Below the pieces are notes generated by a model. The model was given only the letters and a program-made list of their open reading frames with translations. It made no database searches and had not been told where the DNA came from. A DNA stretch of 64,000 bases, from NCBI GenBank assembly GCA_934476455.1, contig CAKSNY010000001.1, positions 109,322 through 173,321 on the forward strand, in the 5' to 3' direction. Of this stretch, positions 1 through 9,513 are shown piece by piece. The number at the start of each line of letters is the position of its first letter. Position 1 is the stretch's first letter. The translations under genes were made by a program, and so were the position numbers. This DNA comes from an uncultured Clostridia bacterium (GTDB taxonomy: Bacteria > Bacillota > Clostridia > UMGS1883).

Positions 1-761
1 CTATAAGAAAAGGAAATAACCTTATGTACCTTCCGAAACCGACAAAGCTTATTGACGGCGCGGCATATACTGCGATTGACGGTATATTTACACAGCTTGG
101 CGCAAGCATTGCACAAAAAACTGAAAACAGCGTAACCCTTGTAACGGATGAAGACATGCTGACCCTTACAAAGGACTCGGACGTATGTATTTTAAACGGC
201 GGGGAAGTAAAAATTTCGCACGCACCGAAAGAGGTTTACGGCGAGCTTTACGCCTGCCCGGCAGATTTTGAAAAGTTTTTAAGTATAAAAGGGTGCGAGT
301 ATAACGATGTTGTAAAGCTTTTAAGCTTCTCCGTAATATCGAAAAAACCGCTTGAAGGCGTAGAGATGACAAAGGTTATAAATCCTGTTGAGATTACGGG
401 CAGCCTGCACGATAACACAAACTCTGTAGACAACATTTACGACCGCGATTTAAATACATATTTCTGCTCTGTCGGCACAGACGCATGGGTATTGTACGAC
501 CTGGGCAATGTGTATGATGTGTCAAAGCTTATGATGGCATTTTACCGCGGCGAAACAAGAAAAACACTGCTTGATATACAGGTGTCCGAGGACGGGGAAA
601 ACTATAAAACCGTATTTTCAGGAAAATCAAACGGCAGCACAAGCGGGCTGCAAAGCTTTAAGGTAAAGGAAAAGGCGCGTTTTGTAAAGGTGCTGTTTCA
701 CGGGAATGACAACGGCGTAATGTTTAATTCGATATACGAAATGCTTGTTCTTACAAATTAG
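1..761 (+). CDS. Stalk-domain plus discoidin (F5/8 type C) protein, 5' partial
   Basis: The C-terminal half, from about residue 120 of the ATG-24 reading, looks like an F5/8 type C (discoidin) carbohydrate-binding domain: a conserved 'D.d..Tyf' region, 'WVLYDLGNVYDV', and an ending in 'ARFVKVLFHG'. The N-terminal part resembles the copper-amine-oxidase-like stalk domain (prolines, 'iDGaaYtai', 'TQLGASI'). An ATG at 24 is preceded by AAAAGGAAATAACC. However, the frame is open to the window edge and the stalk-domain pattern appears to begin before that ATG, so I read this as the tail of a larger, probably secreted protein. The next gene follows after a strong hairpin. The role is inferred to be glycan binding at the cell surface; no catalytic motif is visible. 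Confidence 0.6.
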   Translation, partial: IRKGNNLMYLPKPTKLIDGAAYTAIDGIFTQLGASIAQKTENSVTLVTDEDMLTLTKDSDVCILNGGEVKISHAPKEVYGELYACPADFEKFLSIKGCEYNDVVKLLSFSVISKKPLEGVEMTKVINPVEITGSLHDNTNSVDNIYDRDLNTYFCSVGTDAWVLYDLGNVYDVSKLMMAFYRGETRKTLLDIQVSEDGENYKTVFSGKSNGSTSGLQSFKVKEKARFVKVLFHGNDNGVMFNSIYEMLVLTN

Positions 762-778
762 CGGCATTGTAAAGGTGT

Positions 779-804
779 GCGGGAAAACAATTCTGTTTTC
801 CCGC
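779..804 (+). terminator. Intercistronic hairpin without U tract
   Basis: An 11-bp perfect stem, GCGGGAAAACA (779-789) with TGTTTTCCCGC (794-804), closes an ATTC loop. It sits between the discoidin gene and the next ribosome site. No T run follows, so it may be an RNA processing or stability element rather than a terminator. Confidence 0.4.
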
Positions 805-830
805 GTGCCCACAGGAAAGGAAGGCACAAA

Positions 831-3614
831 ATGCTTAAAAGAAGCCTAAAAACCATAATTTCATTTGTTCTTTCAGCAGCTGTTATGCTTCCGACGGGTG
901 TTTTTTCCGCGTGGGAGGGGGCGGTTACGGTTTCGCCGTCTTTATACGACGCATACAACCCCGGCGCCCTTGAAAAAATTATACGCCCCGCGTCTGTCGT
1001 TGCAGACTGCACCGTAACGGCAGATTCGCAAACCGGGGAAACCGTTATACGGATAGATAAGGGAACAAACACTGCAAATACAAACCAGGATGTCGGCACA
1101 ATGGACCTTTCGGGTATGGTTTGGAAAAACACGGGATATATAGAGATAACCTACGATGTGGAAACAGAACTTGACGAAGCATATGTAAGCGGAGATTTGT
1201 TTCAGACGGGGCTTACGCCGAGGTTTGCCGATACAAGCGGCAGGGTGGCGTGGAATTTAAACAAGGCCCCGCACGAGCTTTTCCCGTACAGAACCTACGG
1301 CGGAAAACTTACAAACGTTAAATATCTTATGCACGTATGCGGCAAGGATACCACAATAACCGTTTTGGCAAAGGACAGCACCGAAACCGATTACACACAG
1401 CTTGGCATTATCGGTGTAAGAACGGATACAAGCGTAAGCAATACGGATTTTACACTTAAAGAGCTCAGACCCTATTCAAGGGTAAGAGGGGCGTCCACGG
1501 TAAGGGGAACAATTAAATATTCAAACGTAACAGTGCGCGAGATGTATGACAAGCCGCAGCTTCACAAGGGGTTTTCGGGAACGTCGTACGTTCCGACGGC
1601 GGCGTCGAAGCTTGACATAAGCTACTACCTTCCGAGAGAGTATAAGGAGGGCAGGCTTACCTTTGGCGGCGAAACGGTAAAGGAATTTGACCCCGCACTG
1701 GATTTCGGCGGCTACACAACAACACTCAGCCTTGAAAATGCGGCTGTGGCAGACGGCACACAGATAATACTGTATGTTGTAAATGCCGACGAAACCGTAA
1801 CGGAGGAAAGCTTTGCGGTGGATATTATAGAGCCTATAACAGTGCCGCTTCTTTCCGATATTTCAGGCACATACTTAAGAAATCAGCAGATAAGCATTGA
1901 TTATGAAATACCGCACGAATATCAAAGCGCCGTACTTTCATATAACGGGGATGTTGTAAAAAGCTACACATCCGGCGAAAAAACCGGCGGAAGATACAAC
2001 ACGCTTTTAAACTTAAGCGATTATGACTATACAGGCGAAAATCTGCCGATAGAGCTTAAGGTTACATATAACGGCAGGGAGGATGACGTTATAGAGCGCC
2101 TTATCACCGTAAACGAATTTTTCGATACGCCGTATCTTTCGGATATTTCGGGAATATATGTTTGCGCCGACAGCGTGGTTTTGCAGCTTATTTTGCCGGA
2201 CGACTATGAAAGCGCATATCTTTCCTTAAACGGAAATACCGTTAAAAGCTACAATGCGGCAGAGAACAAAAGCGGCAGATATACACAAAGTGTGCCTCTT
2301 TCTGCGGCAAATATTACAGGCAGTGATGCGGCGCTTGCATTAAAAATCCGATATAAGGATCCGTCAAAGGCTGATGATGAGCTTATAAGAATGCTCTACA
2401 TATACGATGCCGTGAACATATCTGTATTTGCAGACGAGGGGTTTGAAAACGAAGAAACCGCAGTTACAGTACCCGGCGAAATAGAGGTTATAAACGGTAT
2501 GGCGGATACCGGCAGAGATTCTGCCGTAGCTATGTACGAATCCAAAACAACGGCATGGCAGAGAACAACTATAAACAAGCAAAATACATCGTTTTCAAAT
2601 GACAGCTTTATTGATATAGAGTACGACGCATATGTTACAAATTATGCTGCGGGTACGGGCATTTTGCTTAAAAATACCGCGGGAAGCTTTTATTCGGGCA
2701 CGCCCGCGTGGCTTCAGACGGGCGGAAAATTCCTCGACAGCAGCGAGCATACCTATACCACGAACAAATGGTACACGATAAAATACAGAATAATCCCCGG
2801 TAAATACCGCAGTGACGGAAAGGGAATAATTTGTTTGTATGTTGACGGCAGCTATGTGGGCTTTAAGCAAATAGCGGTGGACAACGGCCTGGGGCAATTG
2901 GGTATAGACCTTTTTAACGGATATGCCACAGGAAAGGTATATATTGACAATGTTAAAATGACAAGCTTTGCGCCAAAATACACTACTTCGGTAAAGCCGA
3001 TTGACAAAGACGGAAACTACATTGACGCAATAGACTGTATAAACCCGGGCATTGAGTTAACCTTTAACCAGAAAATGAAGGCTGAAACGCTTACCCCAAG
3101 TAACGTAAGCTTTAAATCGTTCAGCGGTGCGGAGATAAAGTGCGACATCAGCTACATAAGCGAAACAGGCAAGCTTTATATAAAACCGCTTTCGCGCCTT
3201 GCAGAAGGAAAAGAATACAGCATATGTATAGGTGAAAATGTGCAAAGCAATATAGGCACAAGCTACAAAGGCGGGCTGAATATTACGCTTATGTCAAAAG
3301 CGGCAAGCGTTCATATAGCCTCCGCAGATGTACAAAATCTTTCATCGCTTTCGGCAAATACAGAGTTTGACGTTTCGGTGACAATGGAAAATAACAGCGC
3401 CGCAGTGGCAAAGGGCAATATATTTGCGGCATTTTACTGCGGAGGACGGTTGATGTGCCTTACAAGCACGCCCGTAAACACAAGCACGGCAAGTACACCG
3501 TATTCGCTGACGCTTAAAACCCCTGCGGAAATGACCGGAGAAAGAAAGGTTATTGTATACTATACAGCGGGAATAAACGACTACAGCATTTTAGACATAA
3601 AGGAAATTTATTAA
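831..3614 (+). CDS. Large secreted multi-domain protein (Ig-like, LamG-like and Big_5-like domains)
   Basis: The 927-residue protein starts at ATG 831 behind AGGAAAGGAAGG; an in-frame GTG at 777 lies inside the hairpin and is less likely. Residues 1-28 form a signal peptide (KRSLK, a hydrophobic run, then a cut near FSAW). Two repeats at about 340-540 share 'LSDISGxY' starts and 'S.NG..VKSY' centres. A concanavalin/LamG-like segment follows at about 545-710 ('YVDGSYVGFKQI', 'VYIDNVKM'), and then a bacterial Ig-like (SbsA type) segment with 'LTFNQKMKAETL'. I see no catalytic site and no LPXTG or S-layer anchor. Its position in front of glycosidase genes suggests an extracellular glycan-binding or cell-surface role, which is inference. 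Confidence 0.7.
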   Translation: MLKRSLKTIISFVLSAAVMLPTGVFSAWEGAVTVSPSLYDAYNPGALEKIIRPASVVADCTVTADSQTGETVIRIDKGTNTANTNQDVGTMDLSGMVWKNTGYIEITYDVETELDEAYVSGDLFQTGLTPRFADTSGRVAWNLNKAPHELFPYRTYGGKLTNVKYLMHVCGKDTTITVLAKDSTETDYTQLGIIGVRTDTSVSNTDFTLKELRPYSRVRGASTVRGTIKYSNVTVREMYDKPQLHKGFSGTSYVPTAASKLDISYYLPREYKEGRLTFGGETVKEFDPALDFGGYTTTLSLENAAVADGTQIILYVVNADETVTEESFAVDIIEPITVPLLSDISGTYLRNQQISIDYEIPHEYQSAVLSYNGDVVKSYTSGEKTGGRYNTLLNLSDYDYTGENLPIELKVTYNGREDDVIERLITVNEFFDTPYLSDISGIYVCADSVVLQLILPDDYESAYLSLNGNTVKSYNAAENKSGRYTQSVPLSAANITGSDAALALKIRYKDPSKADDELIRMLYIYDAVNISVFADEGFENEETAVTVPGEIEVINGMADTGRDSAVAMYESKTTAWQRTTINKQNTSFSNDSFIDIEYDAYVTNYAAGTGILLKNTAGSFYSGTPAWLQTGGKFLDSSEHTYTTNKWYTIKYRIIPGKYRSDGKGIICLYVDGSYVGFKQIAVDNGLGQLGIDLFNGYATGKVYIDNVKMTSFAPKYTTSVKPIDKDGNYIDAIDCINPGIELTFNQKMKAETLTPSNVSFKSFSGAEIKCDISYISETGKLYIKPLSRLAEGKEYSICIGENVQSNIGTSYKGGLNITLMSKAASVHIASADVQNLSSLSANTEFDVSVTMENNSAAVAKGNIFAAFYCGGRLMCLTSTPVNTSTASTPYSLTLKTPAEMTGERKVIVYYTAGINDYSILDIKEIY

Positions 3615-3626
3615 AGGAGTATTCAG

Positions 3627-5600
3627 ATGAAAGTGCTTACCGACACATACTGCCTGTGCAAGGGAGAAAAACGCAGCATAGGTGAAAAAACGGCATTTCA
3701 TACCGATAATGCAGTAATAAAAGAGCTTTTGAAAAAAACCGCGCAAAGCGGTATATGCGGCGAGATAGAGGATATATTCTTTTTACCGCTTGACGCCCAA
3801 ATAACAAAGGAAGCGAACGAAACTTTAAAAAACAAAGAGGCATTAAACGATGAAAGCTACATAATAAAAACAGAAAGCAAAAAAATAAGCGTTTACGCTT
3901 CTTCAACGCGCGGATTTTTATATGCGGCGGGCTCATTGTACCGCCGCTGTGACGGTGGCATATGTGAAGGGATTATACTTAACATCCCGCTGTGCGAGGT
4001 GCGCGGAGTAAAGCTTTATCTTCCGTCAAGAGAAAACATGGGCTTTTTCAGGGAATTTGCGGATATGTGTATGCACTACGGCTACAACACAATGTATGTG
4101 GAGGTAGGCGGGGCAATGGAATATAAGCGTCACCCCGAAATTAACGAGGGATGGGTGGAATACTGCGAAATTTTCCGTGAATATAACGGAAAAACGGACG
4201 ATGTGCAAAATATAGGTCCCTTTAATAAAAATTCCATTCACATTGAAAACGGCGGCGGTAAATATCTTACACAAAAAGAGATAAAGGAGCTTCTTTTATA
4301 CTGCCGTGAACGTGGGATAGAGGTCATCCCCGAAGTGCCGAGCCTTTCACATTCGGACTACCTTTTAACAAGGCATCCCGAGCTTGCGGAAAACAAGATT
4401 GACCCCGTTCCCGATGTATACTGCCCGTCAAATGAAAAGGTATACGAGCTTTTGTTTGACGTGCTTGACGAAATTGCAGAGGTGTTCGAGCCAAAAACCG
4501 TGCATATTGCGCACGACGAATGGTATGCGATGCCGCTTTGCGAAAAATGCGCAAAAAAAACGGCGGCAGACTTATTTGCGGGCGACGTGCAAAAAATCCG
4601 CGATTATCTTTTTAAAAAGGGCATTAAAACAATGATATGGGGCGACAGGCTTTTAAACGGACACAGAAAAAGCGGCGAGCCGTGGATAGGCGGCGGTGTG
4701 CGCGTGCGAAAGGTTAAAAGCAACCGCACCGTAAATGTACGCGGAAAGCTTTACCCAATATATAACGAATACTGGGGGGAGGAAACAGAGACCTCACACG
4801 GGGGAACGCTTTACCACTGCCCGCCCACGTACGAATGTATAGAAAAAATCCCCGCCGACGTTTTGGTTATGAACTGGTCGTTTCGCACAATGTGCGGTGA
4901 CAAAATTTCCGATTATGAGCTTCATAAGCACAAGCTTTGGAGCATATACGGAAACTTTAATTTCGGTATGACGGAATTTGAAAACTGGTTTGAAAGAGTA
5001 AAAGACGGAGTACACGGTATTGCAATATCCAACTGGAGCAAGGTTGACCGCGAGCATATGCAAAGAAATGCGATATTTTTGTCAATGGTGTACGCTGCAA
5101 TTATGCTGTGGAATAGGGATTTTGATGAAACAAAGAGTGCAAAAAACATTGTAAAAGCCGCAGATGATCTGTTTAATTACCATTACAAAAAAATTAAAAA
5201 GGGCAGCTATGTAAGAATAGTTCACACGTCGGATGTTTGTATAGAGCATCCTGCGTTTGCGGACGGATACGGAATAGTTAAAGAAGATTTTAAAATGGGC
5301 AGTTATAAAATTGTATATGACAGCGGTGAAGAACAAATAGAGGATATAATCTGGGGTGATAATATAGGCCCGTCAAAGGGGCTCTCGGCAGGCGCTGAAA
5401 CAATGCTTGACGGTATGACCGCGGCAAGCACCTACACGCGCGAGCCGACATATACCTGTAATTACATTTTAGGCGGAGATAAGCTTTATTACGAGCTTAT
5501 AGTGCCTGTTCGCCGCGGAGCAAAAAAGGTTATACCCGAAATACTTGAAAAATACAGCGGAAAGCTTGAAATAAAAAGCACGGAAATAATAAACAGCTAA
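3627..5600 (+). CDS. Beta-N-acetylhexosaminidase-like glycoside hydrolase, family GH20
   Basis: The 657-residue protein starts at ATG 3627 behind AAAGGAG. An N-terminal GH20b-like domain (to about residue 125, 'STRGFLYAAGSLYR') precedes a TIM barrel. The barrel carries 'EVPSLSHSDYLL' and 'VHIAHDEWY', where D297-E298 match the catalytic Asp-Glu pair of GH20. The canonical H-x-G-x-DE motif is changed to HIAHDE, so it is a divergent member. GH20 enzymes remove terminal beta-linked GlcNAc or GalNAc by substrate-assisted catalysis. There is no signal peptide, so it probably acts in the cytoplasm on imported oligosaccharides. The next glycosidase gene follows by 15 bases, consistent with one operon. 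Confidence 0.75.
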   Translation: MKVLTDTYCLCKGEKRSIGEKTAFHTDNAVIKELLKKTAQSGICGEIEDIFFLPLDAQITKEANETLKNKEALNDESYIIKTESKKISVYASSTRGFLYAAGSLYRRCDGGICEGIILNIPLCEVRGVKLYLPSRENMGFFREFADMCMHYGYNTMYVEVGGAMEYKRHPEINEGWVEYCEIFREYNGKTDDVQNIGPFNKNSIHIENGGGKYLTQKEIKELLLYCRERGIEVIPEVPSLSHSDYLLTRHPELAENKIDPVPDVYCPSNEKVYELLFDVLDEIAEVFEPKTVHIAHDEWYAMPLCEKCAKKTAADLFAGDVQKIRDYLFKKGIKTMIWGDRLLNGHRKSGEPWIGGGVRVRKVKSNRTVNVRGKLYPIYNEYWGEETETSHGGTLYHCPPTYECIEKIPADVLVMNWSFRTMCGDKISDYELHKHKLWSIYGNFNFGMTEFENWFERVKDGVHGIAISNWSKVDREHMQRNAIFLSMVYAAIMLWNRDFDETKSAKNIVKAADDLFNYHYKKIKKGSYVRIVHTSDVCIEHPAFADGYGIVKEDFKMGSYKIVYDSGEEQIEDIIWGDNIGPSKGLSAGAETMLDGMTAASTYTREPTYTCNYILGGDKLYYELIVPVRRGAKKVIPEILEKYSGKLEIKSTEIINS

Positions 5601-5615
5601 AGGAATGGGGAACGT

Positions 5616-7121
5616 ATGGAAATTAAAATGCTGCCGGGCGAATACTGGTGGGGCGGAGCGGTAGATTGGGGAAAGGAAATGCCGCTTTGCGGCTCGTCAG
5701 ACTTTTGCGCGGACTTGTCGGGCGGGGAAAAGGATCAATGCTCGCCTGTGTTTTTATCGAGCAAGGGACGGTATATTGTGTGTGAAAAGCCGCCTAAGGT
5801 TGAGTTTAAAAAAGGAACAATAAAAATAGACGAAGGCTGCGCGCCCCGTCTGTTTGAAACGGGCGGCGGTCTTAAAGAGGCGCACCTGGCACTTTCAAAA
5901 AAGCATTTTAAAAATGACGGACGCATACCCGACGAAAGTTTTTTTGAAATTCCGCAGTACAACACATGGATAGAGCTTATGTACAATCAAAACCAAGAAG
6001 ACATTCTTTCCTATGCAAACGAGATTGTTAAAAACGGTATGCGCCCCGGTATTCTTATGATTGACGAGGGCTGGTCGGAGGATTACGGCGTGTACGATTT
6101 TTACCCGGGGCGTTTTCAGAATCCGAAGGAAATGTTAAGAAAGCTGCACGCGCTCGGCTTTAAGGTTATGCTTTGGGTAACACCCAATATTTCGCCCGAC
6201 AGCAACGCCTTTCGTTATCTTCGCGATACGGATTATCTTGTGAAGGATAAGGACGGAAAGATTGCAATAAGAGAATGGTGGAACGGCTACAGCTGTGTGC
6301 TTGATTTATCCAACCCGCAGGCGCGCAAATATCTGGAGGAAAAGCTTTGCGCACTGATGCGAAAATACGGTATTGACGGCTTTAAGTTTGACGCCGGCGA
6401 CACATATATGTATTGTGACTGTGACAAAAGTTTTAAGCCGGGCGGCGCCGTTCAAAGCACAAAGCAATACGACCTGTTTGCTGCAGATTACAAATTTAAC
6501 GAGCTGCGCGCCGTTTGGGATATGGGCGGAGAGCCGATAGTGTGCCGCCTTCAGGACAAAAAACATTCATGGAACGACACAGGGCTTGACTGTATTATTC
6601 CGAATATGATAATGCAGGGGCTTTTGGGCTATTATTACGGCTGCCCCGATATGATAGGCGGCGGTGCATACGGCAGCTTTTTGGAAAAAGGATTTAAGCT
6701 TGATGAAGAGCTTTATATAAGGTGGCTCGAGGCAAGCCTTCTTTGCCCGATGCTTCAGTTTTCAATAGCGCCGTGGCGCGTACTGAAAAAAGAAAACTAT
6801 GACATTGTAAAAAAATATATAGCCTTCAGGGAAAGGTTTACCCCATATATAATACAGCTTGCCAAGGAAGCTGCGCTCGGAAAGGGACCTGTTCTGCGGC
6901 CTATGGCATATGAATATCCGCAGGGAGGATATGAGGAATGTAAGGATATGTATATGCTGGGCGACAGATACATTGTTATGCCGATTGTAAAAAAAGGCGA
7001 AAACGAGTGCACGGCAAATCTCCCGCCGGGGAAATGGAAGGGTACAGACGGAAAAATATATGAAAACAGCGCACGCCTTTGCCAAAAGCCGGGCGGGCTT
7101 ATGATTTTGGAAAAAGCCTGA
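5616..7121 (+). CDS. Glycoside hydrolase family 31 (alpha-glycosidase)
   Basis: The 501-residue protein has the GH31 barrel: 'MRPGILMIDEGW', 'GFKVMLWVTP' and 'GIDGFKFDAGD', in which D259 is the expected nucleophile. Later come 'PDMIGGG' and 'RWLEASLLCPMLQF'. At about 500 residues it is shorter than classic alpha-glucosidases (650-800), with only a short N-terminal beta domain, as in the small intracellular GH31 subfamilies. It has no signal peptide. Specificity (alpha-glucoside, xyloside or galactoside) cannot be read from the sequence. It lies between the GH20 and 2-hydroxyacid dehydrogenase genes with gaps of about 15 bases. Confidence 0.8.
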   Translation: MEIKMLPGEYWWGGAVDWGKEMPLCGSSDFCADLSGGEKDQCSPVFLSSKGRYIVCEKPPKVEFKKGTIKIDEGCAPRLFETGGGLKEAHLALSKKHFKNDGRIPDESFFEIPQYNTWIELMYNQNQEDILSYANEIVKNGMRPGILMIDEGWSEDYGVYDFYPGRFQNPKEMLRKLHALGFKVMLWVTPNISPDSNAFRYLRDTDYLVKDKDGKIAIREWWNGYSCVLDLSNPQARKYLEEKLCALMRKYGIDGFKFDAGDTYMYCDCDKSFKPGGAVQSTKQYDLFAADYKFNELRAVWDMGGEPIVCRLQDKKHSWNDTGLDCIIPNMIMQGLLGYYYGCPDMIGGGAYGSFLEKGFKLDEELYIRWLEASLLCPMLQFSIAPWRVLKKENYDIVKKYIAFRERFTPYIIQLAKEAALGKGPVLRPMAYEYPQGGYEECKDMYMLGDRYIVMPIVKKGENECTANLPPGKWKGTDGKIYENSARLCQKPGGLMILEKA

Positions 7122-7136
7122 AAGGAGTTTTGTAAT

Positions 7137-8150
7137 ATGAAAATACTTAAGCTGTATCAGCACGAAGAAGACAAAAACATAGACTACGGCTCAGACAGCC
7201 CTCTTTTAAAAGAAATTAAAAAAAAATACGGGTGCGACGAGGTTGTTCTCGGCGATAACAAAACGGAAGCGGAAATTGCGGATATTATAAGAGAATATGA
7301 CGTTCTTCTTACAATGTGGCGCAGCCCGCATATACCGAACGAACTGGCGCAAAACCCCGGAAAGCTTCGCTGGATATGCAATATTACGGGTGAAATATCG
7401 CGCTGGATTGATATAGATATAGTACAAAGCCCGCACATAACCGTAACAAACTGGGGAAATGCGCCGTCTTACGGGATAGCGGAGGGCGCGTTTGCACTTT
7501 TGATGGCGGTTATAAAGGAAATACCGCTGCACATAAAAACCACGAAAGACAGAACCGACACCGACTGCACAAAGCAGCAGGCATCGCTATATAAAAAACA
7601 CATAGGAATATACGGAATGGGCGCAATAGGCGGCAAGTTTGTCGAATTTTTAAGACCGTTCGAGCCGATTGTATATACCTACGACCCTTATGCTGCATCA
7701 ATCCCCGATGGAGTTACAAGGGTAGAAAACCTGGAGAAGCTTTTTGACGTTTCACAGATTATAGTAATACACGCAGGGCTTACACCGCAAACGCGCGGCA
7801 GCGTAAAAAAAGAGCATTTGGCGCGCATTCCGGACGGCGGCATAGTAATAAATACGGCGCGCGGGCAGATAATCGATTACGATGCCATAAAGGCGGAAAT
7901 AATGTCGGGCAGGCTTCGCGCCGGGCTGGATGTTGTAACAGACAAAAATATGCCGGAAGAAAACGACCCTATACGTGACTGTGATAATGTAATATTTACA
8001 AATCATCACATAGGTACGGGAAAATGGGGAACAGACCCGCAAACACTTGATTTTGCATCGTTGAATTGTCTTGAAAATTTACAAAGATTCAGGGAGGGTA
8101 AAGCGCTTAAGTTTATAATGACCCCGGCGCGATATAAAATTTCAACTTGA
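7137..8150 (+). CDS. D-isomer-specific 2-hydroxyacid dehydrogenase, NAD-binding
   Basis: The 337-residue protein carries the family's Rossmann motif 'GIYGMGAIGGKFVEFL', then 'INTARGQIIDYDAI' with the substrate-binding Arg, 'GRLRAGLDVV', and 'TNHHIGTG' with the catalytic His. The family reduces 2-oxoacids to D-2-hydroxyacids, or the reverse, with NAD(P)H. The start is ATG 7137 behind AAAGGAG. Its place inside a row of glycosidases suggests it handles a sugar acid or other breakdown product of the same glycan, but the substrate is not readable. The stop codon lies 14 bases before the next start. Confidence 0.8.
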   Translation: MKILKLYQHEEDKNIDYGSDSPLLKEIKKKYGCDEVVLGDNKTEAEIADIIREYDVLLTMWRSPHIPNELAQNPGKLRWICNITGEISRWIDIDIVQSPHITVTNWGNAPSYGIAEGAFALLMAVIKEIPLHIKTTKDRTDTDCTKQQASLYKKHIGIYGMGAIGGKFVEFLRPFEPIVYTYDPYAASIPDGVTRVENLEKLFDVSQIIVIHAGLTPQTRGSVKKEHLARIPDGGIVINTARGQIIDYDAIKAEIMSGRLRAGLDVVTDKNMPEENDPIRDCDNVIFTNHHIGTGKWGTDPQTLDFASLNCLENLQRFREGKALKFIMTPARYKIST

Positions 8151-8164
8151 AATGGAGTTTGAAA

Positions 8165-9502
8165 ATGGACAAGATATTGATAGATTTAACAAAAACCGAC
8201 GGTAAAATTAAGCCGATGAACGCTGTAAACAACGGACCTACGGCACCTGATATAAGATGCTCGTACACTTCGTTTGACGCGTACAAGGCGGCAAATATTC
8301 CGTATGCAAGAAATCATGACGCATCGTTTTTTTCCGATTATGGCGGAGAGCATACGGTAGATGTACACCGGATATTCAAAAATTTTGACGCAGATGAAAA
8401 CGATCCGTCATCATATGTTTTTGAGCCTACCGATGAATACATAAAAACAACGCTTGACGCGGGAACAAAGATTTTTTACAGGCTGGGAGCGTCTATCGAA
8501 CACGGTTATAAATATGGAACAAAAGTTCCGAAGGATTTTTCCAAGTGGGCAAGAATATGCGAGCATATTATAAGGCATTACAATGAAGGGTGGGCAAACG
8601 GCTTTAAGTACGATATTAAATACTGGGAAATATGGAACGAGCCGGACTGCTATAATCACGATGGCTCGCGCCCATGCTGGCAGGGTACGGATGAACAGTT
8701 CACAGAGCTTTATATTGTTGCGGCAAAGCATCTGAAAAAGTGTTTTCCGCACCTTTATATAGGCGGACCGGCATTTGCAAGCATTTGGTCTGAAAGCTTT
8801 GTCGATATGTTTTTGAAAACGGCGGCAAAGGAAAATGCCCCGCTTGATTTCTTTTCATATCATTGGTACGGTAATAATATTGAAGATTTAAGGCAAACAA
8901 TTGCCGCTGCAAGGGAAAAGCTTGACGGCTGCGGTTTTAAAAACACCGCGGCAATTCTTAACGAGTGGAATTACGTAAAAGGTTGGGTTGCGGACGATTG
9001 GAAATATTCCTTAAAAAAAGAAAGAGAGCTTAAAGGAGCGTCATTTATTGCGGCGGCAATGTGTACCGGACAGGCAATGCCGCTTGATATGCTGATGTAT
9101 TACGATGCAAGGCCGTGCGGAATGAACGGTATTTTCAAGTATGAAACCTATGAATGTCTAAAAGGGTATTATACGTTTATGATGTTTAAGGAACTGAGAA
9201 GTCTTAAAAAATATGTTTTGACCAAGGGGCAGTGCGAGGATATCTATTCGTGCGCAGCCACAGACGGGAAAAACAGCGCAGTTATGCTTACGTATTATAA
9301 TGACGACGATACGCTGCCTTCTAAAAAAGTTTCGGCTGTGTTTTTATCAAAATCAAAGACAAGCCGGGCAGAAGTTTATGTTTTGGACGAAAAGCTTAAT
9401 TTAGAGCTTGACAGGGAAATGTATTTTGATACAAACAAGTTTTCGATCTGCCTTGATATGCAGCTTCATTCGTCGGTGCTTATTAAGCTGTATGAAAACT
9501 AA
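8165..9502 (+). CDS. Clan GH-A glycoside hydrolase, GH39-like (beta-xylosidase type)
   Basis: The 445-residue protein starts at ATG 8165 behind GGAG; a TTG at 8147 is in frame but overlaps the previous gene. 'YWEIWNEPD' supplies the acid/base residue (E159) and 'AILNEWNY' the nucleophile (E267), with spacing like GH39 enzymes. 'FFSYHWYG' lies between them. A short C-terminal beta domain follows the barrel. No signal peptide is present. GH39 includes beta-xylosidases and alpha-L-iduronidases. With GH20 and GH31 neighbours the natural target could be a mixed host or plant glycan, which is inference. Confidence 0.75.
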   Translation: MDKILIDLTKTDGKIKPMNAVNNGPTAPDIRCSYTSFDAYKAANIPYARNHDASFFSDYGGEHTVDVHRIFKNFDADENDPSSYVFEPTDEYIKTTLDAGTKIFYRLGASIEHGYKYGTKVPKDFSKWARICEHIIRHYNEGWANGFKYDIKYWEIWNEPDCYNHDGSRPCWQGTDEQFTELYIVAAKHLKKCFPHLYIGGPAFASIWSESFVDMFLKTAAKENAPLDFFSYHWYGNNIEDLRQTIAAAREKLDGCGFKNTAAILNEWNYVKGWVADDWKYSLKKERELKGASFIAAAMCTGQAMPLDMLMYYDARPCGMNGIFKYETYECLKGYYTFMMFKELRSLKKYVLTKGQCEDIYSCAATDGKNSAVMLTYYNDDDTLPSKKVSAVFLSKSKTSRAEVYVLDEKLNLELDREMYFDTNKFSICLDMQLHSSVLIKLYEN

Positions 9503-9513
9503 GGGGCGGAAAA

